Shown here piece by piece: positions 42,998 to 55,400 of a stretch of 64,000 nucleotides of DNA. The notes beneath the pieces were generated by a model that saw nothing but the letters and a program-made list of their open reading frames with translations, was not told where the DNA came from and did no database searches. The first letter of the stretch is position 1, and each line of letters starts with the position of its first letter. The translations under genes and the position numbers were made by a program. Source of the stretch: Baylisascaris procyonis (taxonomy: Eukaryota > Nematoda > Chromadorea > Rhabditida > Ascarididae); NCBI GenBank assembly GCA_037389465.1, contig JAZARR010000159.1:2840501-2904500 (forward strand), written 5' to 3'.

Positions 42998-45900
42998 TTA
43001 GTCACTCCCTGAAGCCTCCATCTGCTTCGTGCCCTCGAGGGCGTTTCGCACATAGTCGGCGATGTAAGAGGGTGTACCGTCAAGACTGTCATAATATTTA
43101 AAAAATTCCGTGTTCATCAACGTCTTGTAGTCCGGCCGTGCATTTGTTTCCTTTACAAGGCTGAAAATTATCTTCGAAAAGTAAATATAGATAACTCCGA
43201 TTATTAGGCAAGGAGGAAGGAAATGCGAATGCAGACTTTATAAAAGCTGCCCAAAACAGCGTTATGACAACGCAAAGAAAAGTCGCAACGGCCCTAAATT
43301 TAATAAAACCCCGAAATTTGCAGACTCAATGCCCGCCGTACCAAATTCTGCACCTTCAAGCTGAAATGAAACAGTGTAGTGCATCAAAACCCCAAAATCC
43401 ACCAAACAATAAAATGTGGAATGCGCACTCTGATCCAGGCTTAGTTGACAAGCACTCTTCAATTGAAACTTTGTCAGCAGACAAGGATAAAAAAAGCCAA
43501 ACGTTCAAACAGCATGTTCCTAATGAAGAATCAAACAGCTTCACATCTGTTTTGCAGAAAACAGGCAGAAACCTTCCCCTTAGAGTGGAAGACACAGTCA
43601 TTTCTTAACAAAAAATCGGCTCTCGCCCCTTCCCACCGCTTTGTCACGTTACTGACGAAGCGGTGGGAAGGAACTGGAAGCAGTTGGTGAAGAAGAAAAT
43701 CTCGTCGGCACAAAACAGCCAAAAAGCATACCACGAATTGATAAACTGTACAGTCCTTATAGAATAAACATCCGAGGGACCCATGATTGGTGCATCACCG
43801 TATACGACTTGCTGCAGTTGAAAGAACAACTCGTTGTCATTGAACCTTGGATACGGGAACTCGCCAACGGCCACCTCTCGCTGAAAACTCGCATCAAACA
43901 AGGAGCAAAAAACAGCTACATCAAACTGCAGTAACATGGTCACCCTTCACACACACAAGCAGAAAAAACCCAATTCGTTACTCATTCAACTGCCACAATG
44001 TTCACTCAAATACACTTATAATGCACGAGGTGCTATGTTCGTACATGAAAAAACGGAAATGACAAAAGTGTGAATCAAACTGGGAGGATACCTGTTGCAG
44101 TGGAAGCGAGCAACTGCACTCCTCAAATTAAACGTGCACATAAAACGATTGGGTATCTTCGTACCTACATCCTTAATGAAATATGTATATATCCATGAAA
44201 GAAGCATGGATAGATAAAATATTTAACAAGGTGACGTAAGACTGTGTATACCTTTCTGTATGAGAAACATCACGTACGCAACATCAAAAACCAATTATGG
44301 CCGAGTCAACGAATCGAAAGAATGCTTACTGCAAAAAATGCAGTGCGAAGCTTTACTGCAAGAGGTCAGAGGAGCTTACTGCAAGAACTTTGTGGTGTAC
44401 AAAGCAATCCGTATAGGTAATATGTTCACTGGGCTATTCGTGTGCACTGAAGTGGGAAGCAAGGCAAGAACGAGGCTGAAGAAATAACGCCAAAATTTAC
44501 TGCTTTAAGAAGCAGTCGCTTTGTTAATCAAAATCCTCCGAAGAACGCCTGAGCAAAATTTACCTTGAATCAATCACAAGGGGACACACCTTACAGGAAA
44601 CAAAAGCTACAGATGAGGAAAACTCCGAAGATAAAAATTACCAATGTTATTCCTAAGCTCCAAACATCAGATCGGATGTCATATGCTGCATTCGTCAGAA
44701 GGCGTTCCGGCTGAAATAGGTTTAATTTGGCGAGACAGCCCTAACAGAAAGAGTTAATACGAATTGCTTCACACTCCACTCATTTCACAAGTAAAAGAAC
44801 TACTCTGTTTCGATATGTGATCTCCGTTTTTGATGGCATCGGAATTCGCCCATATATAAGGGGTTAGCAGCGAGCATGCTAAGCAGAGCAAAAGATTGAT
44901 CCATTCCTCAGCTCAATTCAGAAATATTAACAATTTTCTAAAAATGCGTCTTCTACGTAGTCCAGGTCAAGCGTACAATATTTTTAGTGAAGAATAAGAA
45001 TCGAAGAGCAATGAATAAACCCAAAAAAAACGGAAGTGATGCAAGTCGAACTCTATCAGACATATAATAATTTGCTGCCCGATCAAAATGAAAGCAGTTT
45101 TTGTATGACACATAGGAGTCATCAACGTGCAGAATTTAACCAGTTTAAGCCAATATATTGTTCGCCCATCTCAATAAATGATACATAGTAAATGGTGAGA
45201 AGTGGTTGCCTTTATCGTGGATAAGCGGTAAGAAGAAACTGAAAAACTTCCTAGTTGCCACAATGAATCTGCTAGCTGGGTACAGCAATATAAGTGCGAC
45301 TAATAGGCAAGCTGCATCAAAAGCGAAATAACATACTGCCATATAAGGTCGACAACCAGCTTCACGAGTTTGAGCTACTGAATTAACGAGGTAGCCGGAG
45401 ATGCCAAAATCGCACAACTTTATCATACCACGTAGGTCGAGCAGTATGTTCGACGGCTTCACATCTGAATTCACGTTAAGCAAATGCAGTAAGGAATGAA
45501 GTACACACTTACAAATGATCACATTACGAAAAACTACGTGCAAAACTTTTTCACTTTTAAAACTCATGTAATTGAATGACGTCAGTTATAACTAACGTAA
45601 CTCACGTTATAACAATTCAGGGACGTAGCTCACGTAACGTCACTTAATTGGGGTGTTCAGTGGCCAATGAAAATGTCGCCCGTAGGTGGGACCGAACTTC
45701 GCGACTAAAACAATCGGCGGTGACATACGATGTTAACGATGTATTTGCATCGATTTTATCCATAATTCATTGCCTTCAAAGTTTTCAATTGAATGAATAA
45801 ATGATTGATGAACTCACCTCGGTGAATGATTTTTATCTCGTTCTTCAAATGGTTGAGCGCTTTTAAAATCTGAAAGAAGAATCTCGAAAACAGAGGAAAC

Positions 45901-48900
45901 TTTGCAATGCAATTTCACACATAAACGACAATAAATTTGATGCAAAACTGCAATCAAAATAAACTCAATTTCAATAAATAGAACACTATTCCGATCAACA
46001 GACATATCAACAATCAGCATCACTTAAATGGGATCAGCACTCACCGATACAGCGACATGGCCTAATATCCTCTCATCAAAAACGCCGCGAGTTCTGCTGT
46101 GCATCTCATGATAAAGCTTCTCTAATGAAATATCCATCAGCTCCATACACACAAGGCAATCTCCCTGAAATATTGCGCTGATAGAATGAAGCTAACTACA
46201 TCGGAAACCTCCTTCATTCCAAGTAAATTTTGCTAGCTATTATTTAACGGTATTTGTAAGCTTAATAATAAAGTTACACTCATAGCAGGTAACTCCCCAT
46301 AAGTATTTCTAGAATACATCGCAAAAGCACACCCACGATCGTTGAGCATGATTTTCTTGCCTCCCCTCTTTCGCTTATATCTCTCTCTCTTCGAATATTT
46401 TGAGTCGTGTTATATTCCCCGTGTACAATAATGATACTTCTGAGAGCATTCTGAGTAGCACAAAATACTTTGCTGATGACGTCAGATTTATTGTTTATTG
46501 GATGATTCTGCCTACGACTTTCACCTTTGGTCGTTAAATTCGTCAAGTGGTCGAAATAATGGCAGTTAAATATTTCCCATTAAAAATGTCATATGGTGCA
46601 TACTGATTTCGAAAATGAATGTTTATTCATACTAGGAAGTGAGGTTCTTTTACACCACAGATGGTTTTCGTGATCTGGGCATTGCAATCGGCTCTAAACT
46701 TCACTGCAGATTGCAGTATTCTATTGTCGCAAAGTAATCGTCAAAAAATGCAAACTGTATTCTCCGCGCTTTGCAACATGGATACAGTGAGTAATATCAG
46801 AAGACCTTTATTACTTTATTCTGCATAGTTTCCAGCCTTGCGCTGCATAAACCTGGAATCTGTTTCGTTCCCATATCGTTAACGCACCCAACTATTCATC
46901 TTTTAAGCTGCGGATGAGTCGTTTCGATCTGTGGACTACTACAGCTGTTACGTAGTGAATATCTGTTGGGTATTGAATTCGGATTGTAGCTTTGTGAATG
47001 TCTCACTATTCTTTGTTGTTTGCGCTCACATTTGTTTTGTATGTCTTCTTACTTTGAAATACCGAACAGCGATGTTCGGCACTAAATTGGCAATGAATGC
47101 GATAAAGTCAGTCAACAAACGAAGTGAATATCGAAAGGTACCTCGTTACCTCGTGGAATGTGAGTCCATAGAAGCGCACTATTTGAGGGCAGTCCGAAGC
47201 ACTCATTATTGCCTCCACCTCTTGTCGAAGACGACGCAATGAACGATTCTCTTCGCCATCGTCGTTCTTTCCCGATATAACACGCACTTTCTTAAAAGAT
47301 GTCAAGCGTATAATAGGCAAGCAACTTGACACTCAATAAAATTCAAATATAATAAAATAAAAAGAATGCCACTAATTTCAAAAATAAAAGCCTAAAATCA
47401 TCTAATTGCGATAACCAACAAAAACCGTTCGTTTATTCACCTTAACTGCCATATTTCTTCCCGTTTCATTATGTCGCATCTTATTGACACGTCCAAACGC
47501 TCCATCACCAATTGGTCCTAAATCTGTCAGATCCTGAAAATCTCATAGTTATACCTGATGCTAATTCCTCGAATAAACGCAAAACAATATCGCCACTTTG
47601 ATTGCACTTGTGAAATCGAGTAAAGAATGGTACTGCATTAGTGCTATTCAGTAAGAAAATACAACGTCGCTGAAAAATAAAACTGGAAGAAAAATAGCTA
47701 TTCTTCGTTCAGATCAGCAACAACTTAGCAAATAATAAGCAGCAATGAATACATCAAACGAGTGCATCAAATGTTTGCGGTGAGTAAATGATCAAGGTGA
47801 GAAAAAAAGAAAGCTCCGAACAAGTTCAGATCTCCGCTAAACTTCAATGGCGCATATTCCTACAAACCTCAAAATTTTTCATCTTATCGGTATCTATCCC
47901 CTCACAATAAGCACAATTCTATACACAACCGTACTGACAGTACATCCAACGCGATATCAAAGATTTTCCACAATCGAAGCGTATTTTCCATATATCAAAC
48001 CTTGTTCAAATATGTTTACAGCCTCGTCACTTCGAGATTAATCATTCTTAAATGCTCAGAGGTGTCACTTTATGGTCGACATCTCTAAGCTCAAAAATAC
48101 GCACTAATGAAGTTTGGCGGTGATTTGCCTACTTTCGAAATTCTTTTATTCACGTCATATTGCGCACCCGAATCGCAACAATCCTTTAATAACTTTGAAA
48201 GAAAAACATATTTGACGTTACTCAGTAATAATTCATTGATATATTCACATAGCAGTTCGGATAATTCATTCACTGAAACATGAAAAAAAAAAACTACTAC
48301 CTGTTCGAGTTATTCTATAACTTGATGTGAGGTCAATTATCTTTCACAGTTATATCTAAAATAAACATAAAATTACTCAACTAATAGGGCTTTGATATGG
48401 GTGAGGATGGTGATATGAATAGTAATAGCGACAAAATAATCAACTTTAATAATAAATACGCCCAAATCAATGAGTAGTACTAAAGCTTCATTTTTTATAT
48501 TCACCTGAACACAAATCAAATCACCTCTATGAGAATATAATCTCACCTCGTAGCCAAAGCAGAATTCTTTTGCTTCATTTGGAAAGCGCAATCTTCCCGA
48601 TATAAACATCCGTATGAAACTCCTGCAAGTGGTACCTTCAGTCAGGTCTAATAATACGAAAACAGCCAATTCCACGTTAAACCCCACTCTCGAACTTGTG
48701 GAGTTCGTTTCATATTTAAACCCAAATCATTCTGTATTTTTTGATTCGTTCAAAAATGCGACCTCACAACAGGTTGTAAAGAGGGCAATCGAAGGATGAG
48801 GAGAGTGTAGAAAAACGTCCATTAGAATAGATCAGGAGTCGTCAAGAGCATCCTTATAATAACTATGCTAGCCTCTAAGCTATATCAATTTTTAGCGAAG

Positions 48901-49299
48901 AATACCTGGAAGGTATTGCAAAAAAAGTTTAAAAAATTCAGGAGGAAATGGTAAGGTTGAAAATTTCCGAGGACAAAAACACTATGCAGATCTTTAAAAA
49001 CATCGCCTTTCACTTGCAGGAATGACATACAGAACTTAAAAATTTGGAACACGGACATTTCTGTTCTTGAAGCAAAGTCCACCACAACGGATGCGTGATG
49101 TCATCCCCTAAAAGAAATCCCTGCAGAAATCGTTCGAAAGAGATGGAGTTCTGTACGTTGAATCCTCATTGTTGCAAACTTTAACTCACAAACTGGATAT
49201 TTTCTTGACGTCCTTCGCGCCATCAGGAACCATCTGAGCGTCTCCAAGCTCGTCGTTGGCGTCTGCGTCGTCGGCTGGCGGCGGTCTAGCAGAATACAT
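42998..49299 (-). CDS. mkk-4: MAP kinase kinase, MKK4 type (dual-specificity kinase)
   Basis: Phosphorylates Thr and Tyr in the activation loop of JNK/p38-class MAP kinases in the cytoplasm. Ten exons join in phase to 366 residues: 49299-49190, 48622-48547, 47533-47441, 47290-47150, 46164-46045, 45869-45818, 45464-45337, 44710-44642, 43880-43732, 43160-42998 (TAA). ATG 49299 is the first in frame after a TAG. Glycine loop GDGAFG is at residues 71-76, catalytic Lys93 is in MAVK, and Glu119 is a likely helix C partner. The HRDVKPSN loop has Asp198, DFG is at 216-218, the activation loop SVAQT has phospho-sites Ser226 and Thr230, then [24 protein letters not shown] and [10 protein letters not shown] follow. 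The end ([17 protein letters not shown]) fits the MKK docking (DVD) region for the upstream MAP3K. GCRPYMAPER and RSDVWSLGI favour MKK4, while [10 protein letters not shown] resembles MKK3/6, so SEK-1-like assignment is the alternative. The short acidic N terminus lacks an obvious strong MAPK docking motif. All splice sites are GT-AG. Confidence 0.93.
43629..43670. repeat. Near-perfect hairpin (13-bp stem) in the last kinase intron
   Basis: CTTCCCACCGCTT (43629-43641) pairs with AAGCGGTGGGAAG (43658-43670). GTCA and TGAC inside extend the stem around a CGTTAC loop. It lies in the intron between the last two MKK exons (43731-43161), whose DNA is unusually open in several frames. This suggests a small inserted palindromic element. 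Confidence 0.75.
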
Positions 49300-51939
49300 C
49301 GCCGCCTACCTGCAGCTCCTGCTCGCCGGTCTCTATACTGCAGTTCGGCTGCAGAGAAAAACCGATTAGTAATTTGTATGCGGCGGTTATGAGCCAAGGT
49401 AATTCGACGGTTCAGTACTTTGGAGTGCTATAGGCCCGAAGGTTTTGTGAACTGCTTGAACTTAGACATCACCATAGCAACTCCTGCACTGCCTCGCATT
49501 CTACTGTTCATAGGAAAAGCTTATATGCGGATTCCTCATGCATCACGACTTTCAGAAACACAGGTCGTTCCTTGTGTCTCAACACTTCACTTCTTCGAAT
49601 ACCGATCCTCAACAACATGAGCAATTTACTTCCTATTACATCAGACCGACATGATAAACGAAACTGCATCATTAAGTGAGCCCCGTAATTCATTATTAAA
49701 GGATGCTTGAAGCTTGCATTGAAAGAGAGGGAGGGTGGGTGGAGTGTTTACTATTGATCGGATGTTGCGCCACTTGGTGAGTACTGAGAGCCTTCAGGTG
49801 ACAGATGAGACAATTGTACACGAAAGTTGCATGAATATTTTTGATGCTTGCAAAGTGAACAGGCTATACTGCACCGCCCAAACAGCAAGAAATACTTGTC
49901 TGTCGAGCATTATTTAGCACTCTTATACCTCGCTCATGTAAGCGCACACTGTTGTTATTGTTTGAATGGAAAATGGAAAAGGTTTATTTGACAAAGCATA
50001 GCCTCACACTTAGATGATCCCTAGCGTAACGAGTGATTTCGAATGAGGTGCGTTGGCGCAAGGCAGTGCAGGTACTATCGAGTTAAATGCGCAAACATAA
50101 TACGCTGATGGCAGTACAGGATGGTGGATAACCACAACATCGCACTAATGCCTCTCTTAAACAACGCATAAGTTTTATTTAGTGACACATACCTTGTAAT
50201 AATCCATTTATGAATATCACCTGGTATGAGAACATCGTCAACAACTTCCTTAATGTTCCTAAATTCGAAGAAAAGGCGAATATAAATAAACTGCGATCCC
50301 ATCAGTAATTTTTGTCTTAAAAATTCAACCAAATGAGAGCAACCAAATTTGCACTCGAAAAAAAAACGACCGAAGTTGACGATGTAAATAATACTAGGAA
50401 GAATATAAACAATACAGGACCATTCCCATTTCAACAATTACTTAAAATTGAGAAATGAAAAATGGTCAAGTGGGCGCTGATTTATAAAGAAGCGCCCTTG
50501 TGTCTTTACAAGTTCTTAGATTGCTGCTGAACTTTATCAACATCAGTTCTGAGCAGAGAAAGCTACAAAAAAAAACGGTAATTTCCAAGCGTCGAAATTT
50601 CCACCCCTTCAACTGTGTTACAGTATTGTATGAGGATTTACTGATAATTCAATTTCAGTGCCGAAATTTCTTTCTGAGCTCGAACTCCAGTTTCAACAAT
50701 CTTTCGACGTAGCTAAGGTGCTTATCACCTAGAGCAATAACGGGGTAAATCTCATGCTTCAGCGAAGTTTCTTTTAATATCCGACCCATTGCAGAACATT
50801 CAAAGGCTATAAGAACACAGTTGGACGTGTTGAGAAAAATAGGTGCACATCATAGTTGTCGGAAAAAAATGGTTGGAAGAATAAAACTCGCTAGCAACAA
50901 CTTCTACATATCGATTTCGATCCTTCTCATCACACACGCACACACCATCAAGGTGAGATAATGTAAGTAAACGTTACCTTCAATAAAGTAGTCAATATTG
51001 TATTTTTAAAGCATTTTAACTACTGATATTGATATCGAGTTCAAAAAGAGATATGAATAAAAAACCATCAAGTATCGGCTAGGAATATAATGCAATAAAC
51101 AATCTATAAAGTGGTATAGTAGCGATATGGATAATACAGGCACAGAGACAAATAAACGAAGACGCATTCAACAGGAAAAAAATCTGAAGAAAAATGCGAT
51201 TTTCCATCGCCTAAACAAGAAAGAAAAACTAGAGGAAAGGAATAGAGGCACATCAAAATAGTCGAAGACAGTAACAATAACAAATTTTGAGCATACGAAA
51301 CGTCAGATGTAACCACACAAATAAAATCTACCTCAATCTATGATTAGACTGAGATGAATTTGGAATGAAATCGGCAAATTGGATGCTTTAGAGAGCAATT
51401 TTTGCTGATACCCATTTACCGCAATGTGTTTTTTGGTGGAAATATCTAATAAAACTCATTTTTGACATGTTCATACACAACAAAATTTTAACACACGAAA
51501 GCTTGCAAAGAGGGTTTAACGTTAACGTAAACGTAAAATAAGGCAACGTATTCAAATATATTTGTCAACGCTTATTAGCACTTTGAATAGTCATAGAAAA
51601 GAACACAAATGCAACTTGTCGAAATCGTTCATTTTGCAGAAGAGATTTCATGTGTTACACAGAACGACCAAAAAATAAGACATAAACCTGCAATCCCCTG
51701 TGAACTTGCCCCAAAACATCTCCCTTAGGATATGGAAAATATAGTACATTAAGGCGATTTGCAAGGGGAAAAGGAGCTGAGGAAGAGGAGGAATATGAAA
51801 GGCGTCCTATAAAATCTAAAATCTGACCTGCAGTGGACATGGTTCGAAACGAGGCAACACACCTGAAGGACTTTCCCCTCACTCAACACTCACTCAATGC
51901 AGTGGACATCTACTCTGCACCTCAGTGGAGTAGATCTTG
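49300..51939. other. Spacer upstream of the kinase gene
   Basis: Promoter side of the kinase. A minus frame of 120 codons at 50075-50437 is AT-rich, hydrophobic and without motif; I regard it as chance. The frame at 51655-51882 (minus) contains a Ser run and no known domain. No element recognised. Confidence 0.45.
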
Positions 51940-52140
51940 CTATTTCTCAACTGTTCCACGAGAGGAACCATTCGTACTTGATGCAGTGGTGACGTCATCT
52001 TTGTGTTTGTTTTGCTTGGTACTCTGCCGGCCAGTGACATTGTCCGCATGCTGTTTGCTGGGCTCTTCAAGCTGCGTTTCCTTTAATGAAGCAGCTCCAA
52101 TCACTGATTCAACACCACGTGTCTCTGCTGATCCGGCGGC
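51940..52140 (-). CDS. Candidate terminal exon, polar Ser/Thr/Lys-rich tail
   Basis: A TTCAG acceptor at 52141 opens directly into 66 codons and a TAG. The translation is strongly hydrophilic (for example ETRGVESVIGAASLKETQLE and KQNKHKDDVTTASSTNGSS), with higher GC than its surroundings. It lies 280 bp beyond the methyltransferase stop on the same strand. A donor-like ACG/GTTCGT inside the last methyltransferase exon (about 52498) would join it in phase 0, giving an alternative C-terminal tail. It could also be a separate gene's exon. Confidence 0.4.
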   Translation of the reverse strand, partial: AAGSAETRGVESVIGAASLKETQLEEPSKQHADNVTGRQSTKQNKHKDDVTTASSTNGSSRGTVEK

Positions 52141-52336
52141 CTGAACACAACCTCACGTGCAATTGGCGCAAAATCTCATCCGCCTTTCATTGCATCCTAT
52201 ATCCTCCAATAGCTTTCCCTCTCCCCCACTCCTTAAATTAGAGGAAATCCGTCACGGCTGAGATCGACACATATATTATAGATTATATTTTTACCCGTTA
52301 AAATGCCGTTACTTGTTTAAACAACCTATTCACGAC

Positions 52337-52400
52337 ACAAAATATACAGAAATAATGAAAATCAGAAGACAAAATATATAGAAATAATGAAAATCAGAAG
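52337..52400. repeat. Tandem duplication of a 32-bp unit
   Basis: Two adjacent copies (52337-52368, 52369-52400) start ACAAAATATA and end GAAAATCAGAAG and differ at one base. They lie just past the methyltransferase stop codon, in its presumed 3' UTR or flank. Confidence 0.95.
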
Positions 52401-52419
52401 ACTTGGAAGCAATGGTCTT

Positions 52420-55400
52420 TTACATGCACATTCGCCTTATCAATATGAGTTCGCTTAGCAACTGCGCTAAGAAACGGAAAAAGTGCGCAATGAAACGAAC
52501 CGTGAGCAAAGGAGTAGCTGCAATCTGGAACGATCTGCTTGAATTCAGCATTATGCGCCTAGCCTCTTGAACTTCACGATGTGCGTCTTCAAGGATAGAG
52601 AGCTTATCGACAGTCAACGGATGAGTGTTCCCGAGTGTGAACTTCAAGATATCACACGCCATCTCGAGGTACAGCTCAGCACGATGTGGGTGACCAATTC
52701 TGTAAATGGTTTTAATGGATCAGCTCGACTTAGTATGCTCCTAAATATTCACCATTTTGCACCAATTTTTTCACATGAGCCCATCGCTATTCGAGTAGAA
52801 ATTAACTTCTGATAACGGCAAAAAATGGATTCAACCTTACGCCTATAAGCGTTTGATTTTGAAAAATAAGACTGAACAGCGAAATCGACGATGTAACCGA
52901 AAGATTCATCAAGACGTGACACAAAATGGGTCATATATTTTCCTTTAATTTGCCAACGATAAAGAAATAAATGGATTTAAAACCGTTCTGCTGCTCCACA
53001 CAATAACAGCACCCCCAAAACCTGTCATGTTCACTAAGATTAAAATAACATACTACGGAAACAAAGAAGCAACAGAATGCAACCTGAGATAGAAGAGGCC
53101 AATACTACTGAGGTGGACGGCGACGGCTGGATGATTTGGTGGAAAGCAGAAACGAACGCATTCTTCGGATTCCAGATGAAGGCTCAATAGCGTCTTGCTG
53201 TCAGTGGGATCAATCAGCGGAATGAGCAACTAAACATTGACGTTTGAAGCTCAACAACTTATCTTGCATAAGCTCTATTCATTACGAGTTCAGGCAGTCT
53301 CAGCATGGTTACGCTGCCAAAAGCTGAATAAACGAAATTTTCAGGTGAATAAAATTGAGAGCAGGTATTACTTTAGAAAAATGAACGAACATAAAACCAG
53401 CAGCTCATTACTTCCTTTAGCTTACCCAATGTTAACACCTGTGTTCAGGATCTTTATTTGGGATAATGGAAGAAATTTCGGATGATCCTACGCTTAGATG
53501 ACATGCCGTTTGACGACATCTGAAGGCGATTTAGAAATCGGACGTTCGTAAGCACATAATCAAAGGCCGATTCAGTGAGCCTAGGCCAAGCCGGAGTTCT
53601 TTAAATCCATAGGCAGCTAATATGAAGACCTTTTTGGCTTTCTAGAGAACTGTCACTGCTATCGAGTTCACCAAACTATTTTCAAAGTTTCACCTGGCAA
53701 ATTACTAGCGCATATCAAGACAGCAATAGGACAATCATCAAAATGCGATTTGTAGTGGGAATGACCATTCCCTGAACAACTGAACATGAGCATACATAAT
53801 AGAACGCATAAGAAGGAATAGGCTGCAAAGATGAACCTGAATGATTTTGCACATATAAACGTTGACACTCGGTAGAATCTTGCTGAACCGATCCTTAATT
53901 CCTTTCAAAAAACGAAACGCTTGTTCCTTCGCCATCTGAAACAATCCTGAACATCCCTGATCGACGATTGATATAGAATAGAGTGGCATAGATGCGTGAT
54001 ATATCACGCTGCTGTTCGGCACTGCATAATAATATTTCGGTTATGGCTACTTGTGGTAACGTAGATCAGCGCAGATCAAAGGGATAACGAAGAAAAGAGA
54101 GAGGAAGAGTGATGCTTTCTTAGAAAAAACAACGGTGATTTTCGATAATCGCTCAATGTAACGCAATTTACACTACGTAAAGCTATGCAAACGATGTGGG
54201 ATTATTCATAAAAGTTTTCAAGTATGACTAATTTGATCTACTCCATACTCAAACACTCAAATCTATTTATTTTCTCTCTCTACATGAAAAATTTGTTTCA
54301 ACGAAATGGCATCATGGAAAGCGTTTTTGCCTCCCGTTGGCGAATTCTGCATATAGGCCTGAATGCATACCAGAATTTATGAAAATGAGGTGCCGGAGTA
54401 AGAGCTTTTCGCACATGCATTTGCTCCAATCATAACACCGTTGACTGTACAGAAACGTCATGGCTCATTAACATCAAAATATGTATGTAATGAGGTGCCT
54501 TTTAGCTACCAACTAAGAGCAAGTATTAACACTACCTGTTGTATCTCGTTCTTCGCAACAATACGATCTATGAATCGCATTGCGTCGACAGCCTCCAAAA
54601 CTTTCTCTTTCGGCACCTCTATATGGCACTTGGGGCAAGTCAGAATTTGCGTCACCGGATTCTTATACGGCGACTCACCAAAGATGCATAGTCGCTCCGG
54701 CTTCTCCTTGAAACTGTTTTCTATATATCTGTTAATTAAATAATAAATATCTCAGCAGTACTTCGGTGTATCAGATGAAATATACTTTAAAACAATCGCA
54801 CTATGCAAATTAAACAATATCAAGACTCCATCGATGTAATCATCAAAATCGCAATTCACATAACAACACCACAGGGGAATCATTTTACGAGAACGCAACT
54901 GAATAAAAAATGGTAACATTTTCGGTTTTATGGATTGGATAGAACATCGTGCGCTTTTAACTGCATAGCGAATACCGTTTATTTGCAATGTTCCGTTTCA
55001 GAAAACGATCGTGACGCAACTGTGCAAAAGGACAGGATATCAGCATGATATTCGATCCAATACAAGCAATGAGACTATATCTCCAAAATAACACTCCAAT
55101 CAATTTCTTTAGAAATTAAAAAAAATTCCTGAAGTGAATCGCTTAATACTTGACCGTGGATGCATAACAAACGGCTTATCTCATTAAATAACTCACGCGG
55201 CAACTTGGACAGAACATCGACGAAAGCATATGATCGTTGTTGTCGACGCAGCGTACACACTGGCAATCGAAATACCACGTATCTTTTAGCAACTTTTTTC
55301 GTTCTTGCGTTGTGCTGAAATCTTAATCTTCCACTGGGAAATGTTTTACTTAATTCTCTGCTTAGTACTAACGTCATACAATACACTGTGCTCAGAAGTA

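Noticed and set aside
50075..50437. 120-codon minus frame, partly hydrophobic
   Set aside because: AT-rich composition favouring Ile, Phe, Leu and Tyr by chance, no motif, no splice context.
52749..52934. Minus frame within the SMYD gene that looks like an exon
   Set aside because: The exons 53229-53084 and 52699-52420 join directly in phase and give the expected C-terminal repeat, so this frame is intronic.
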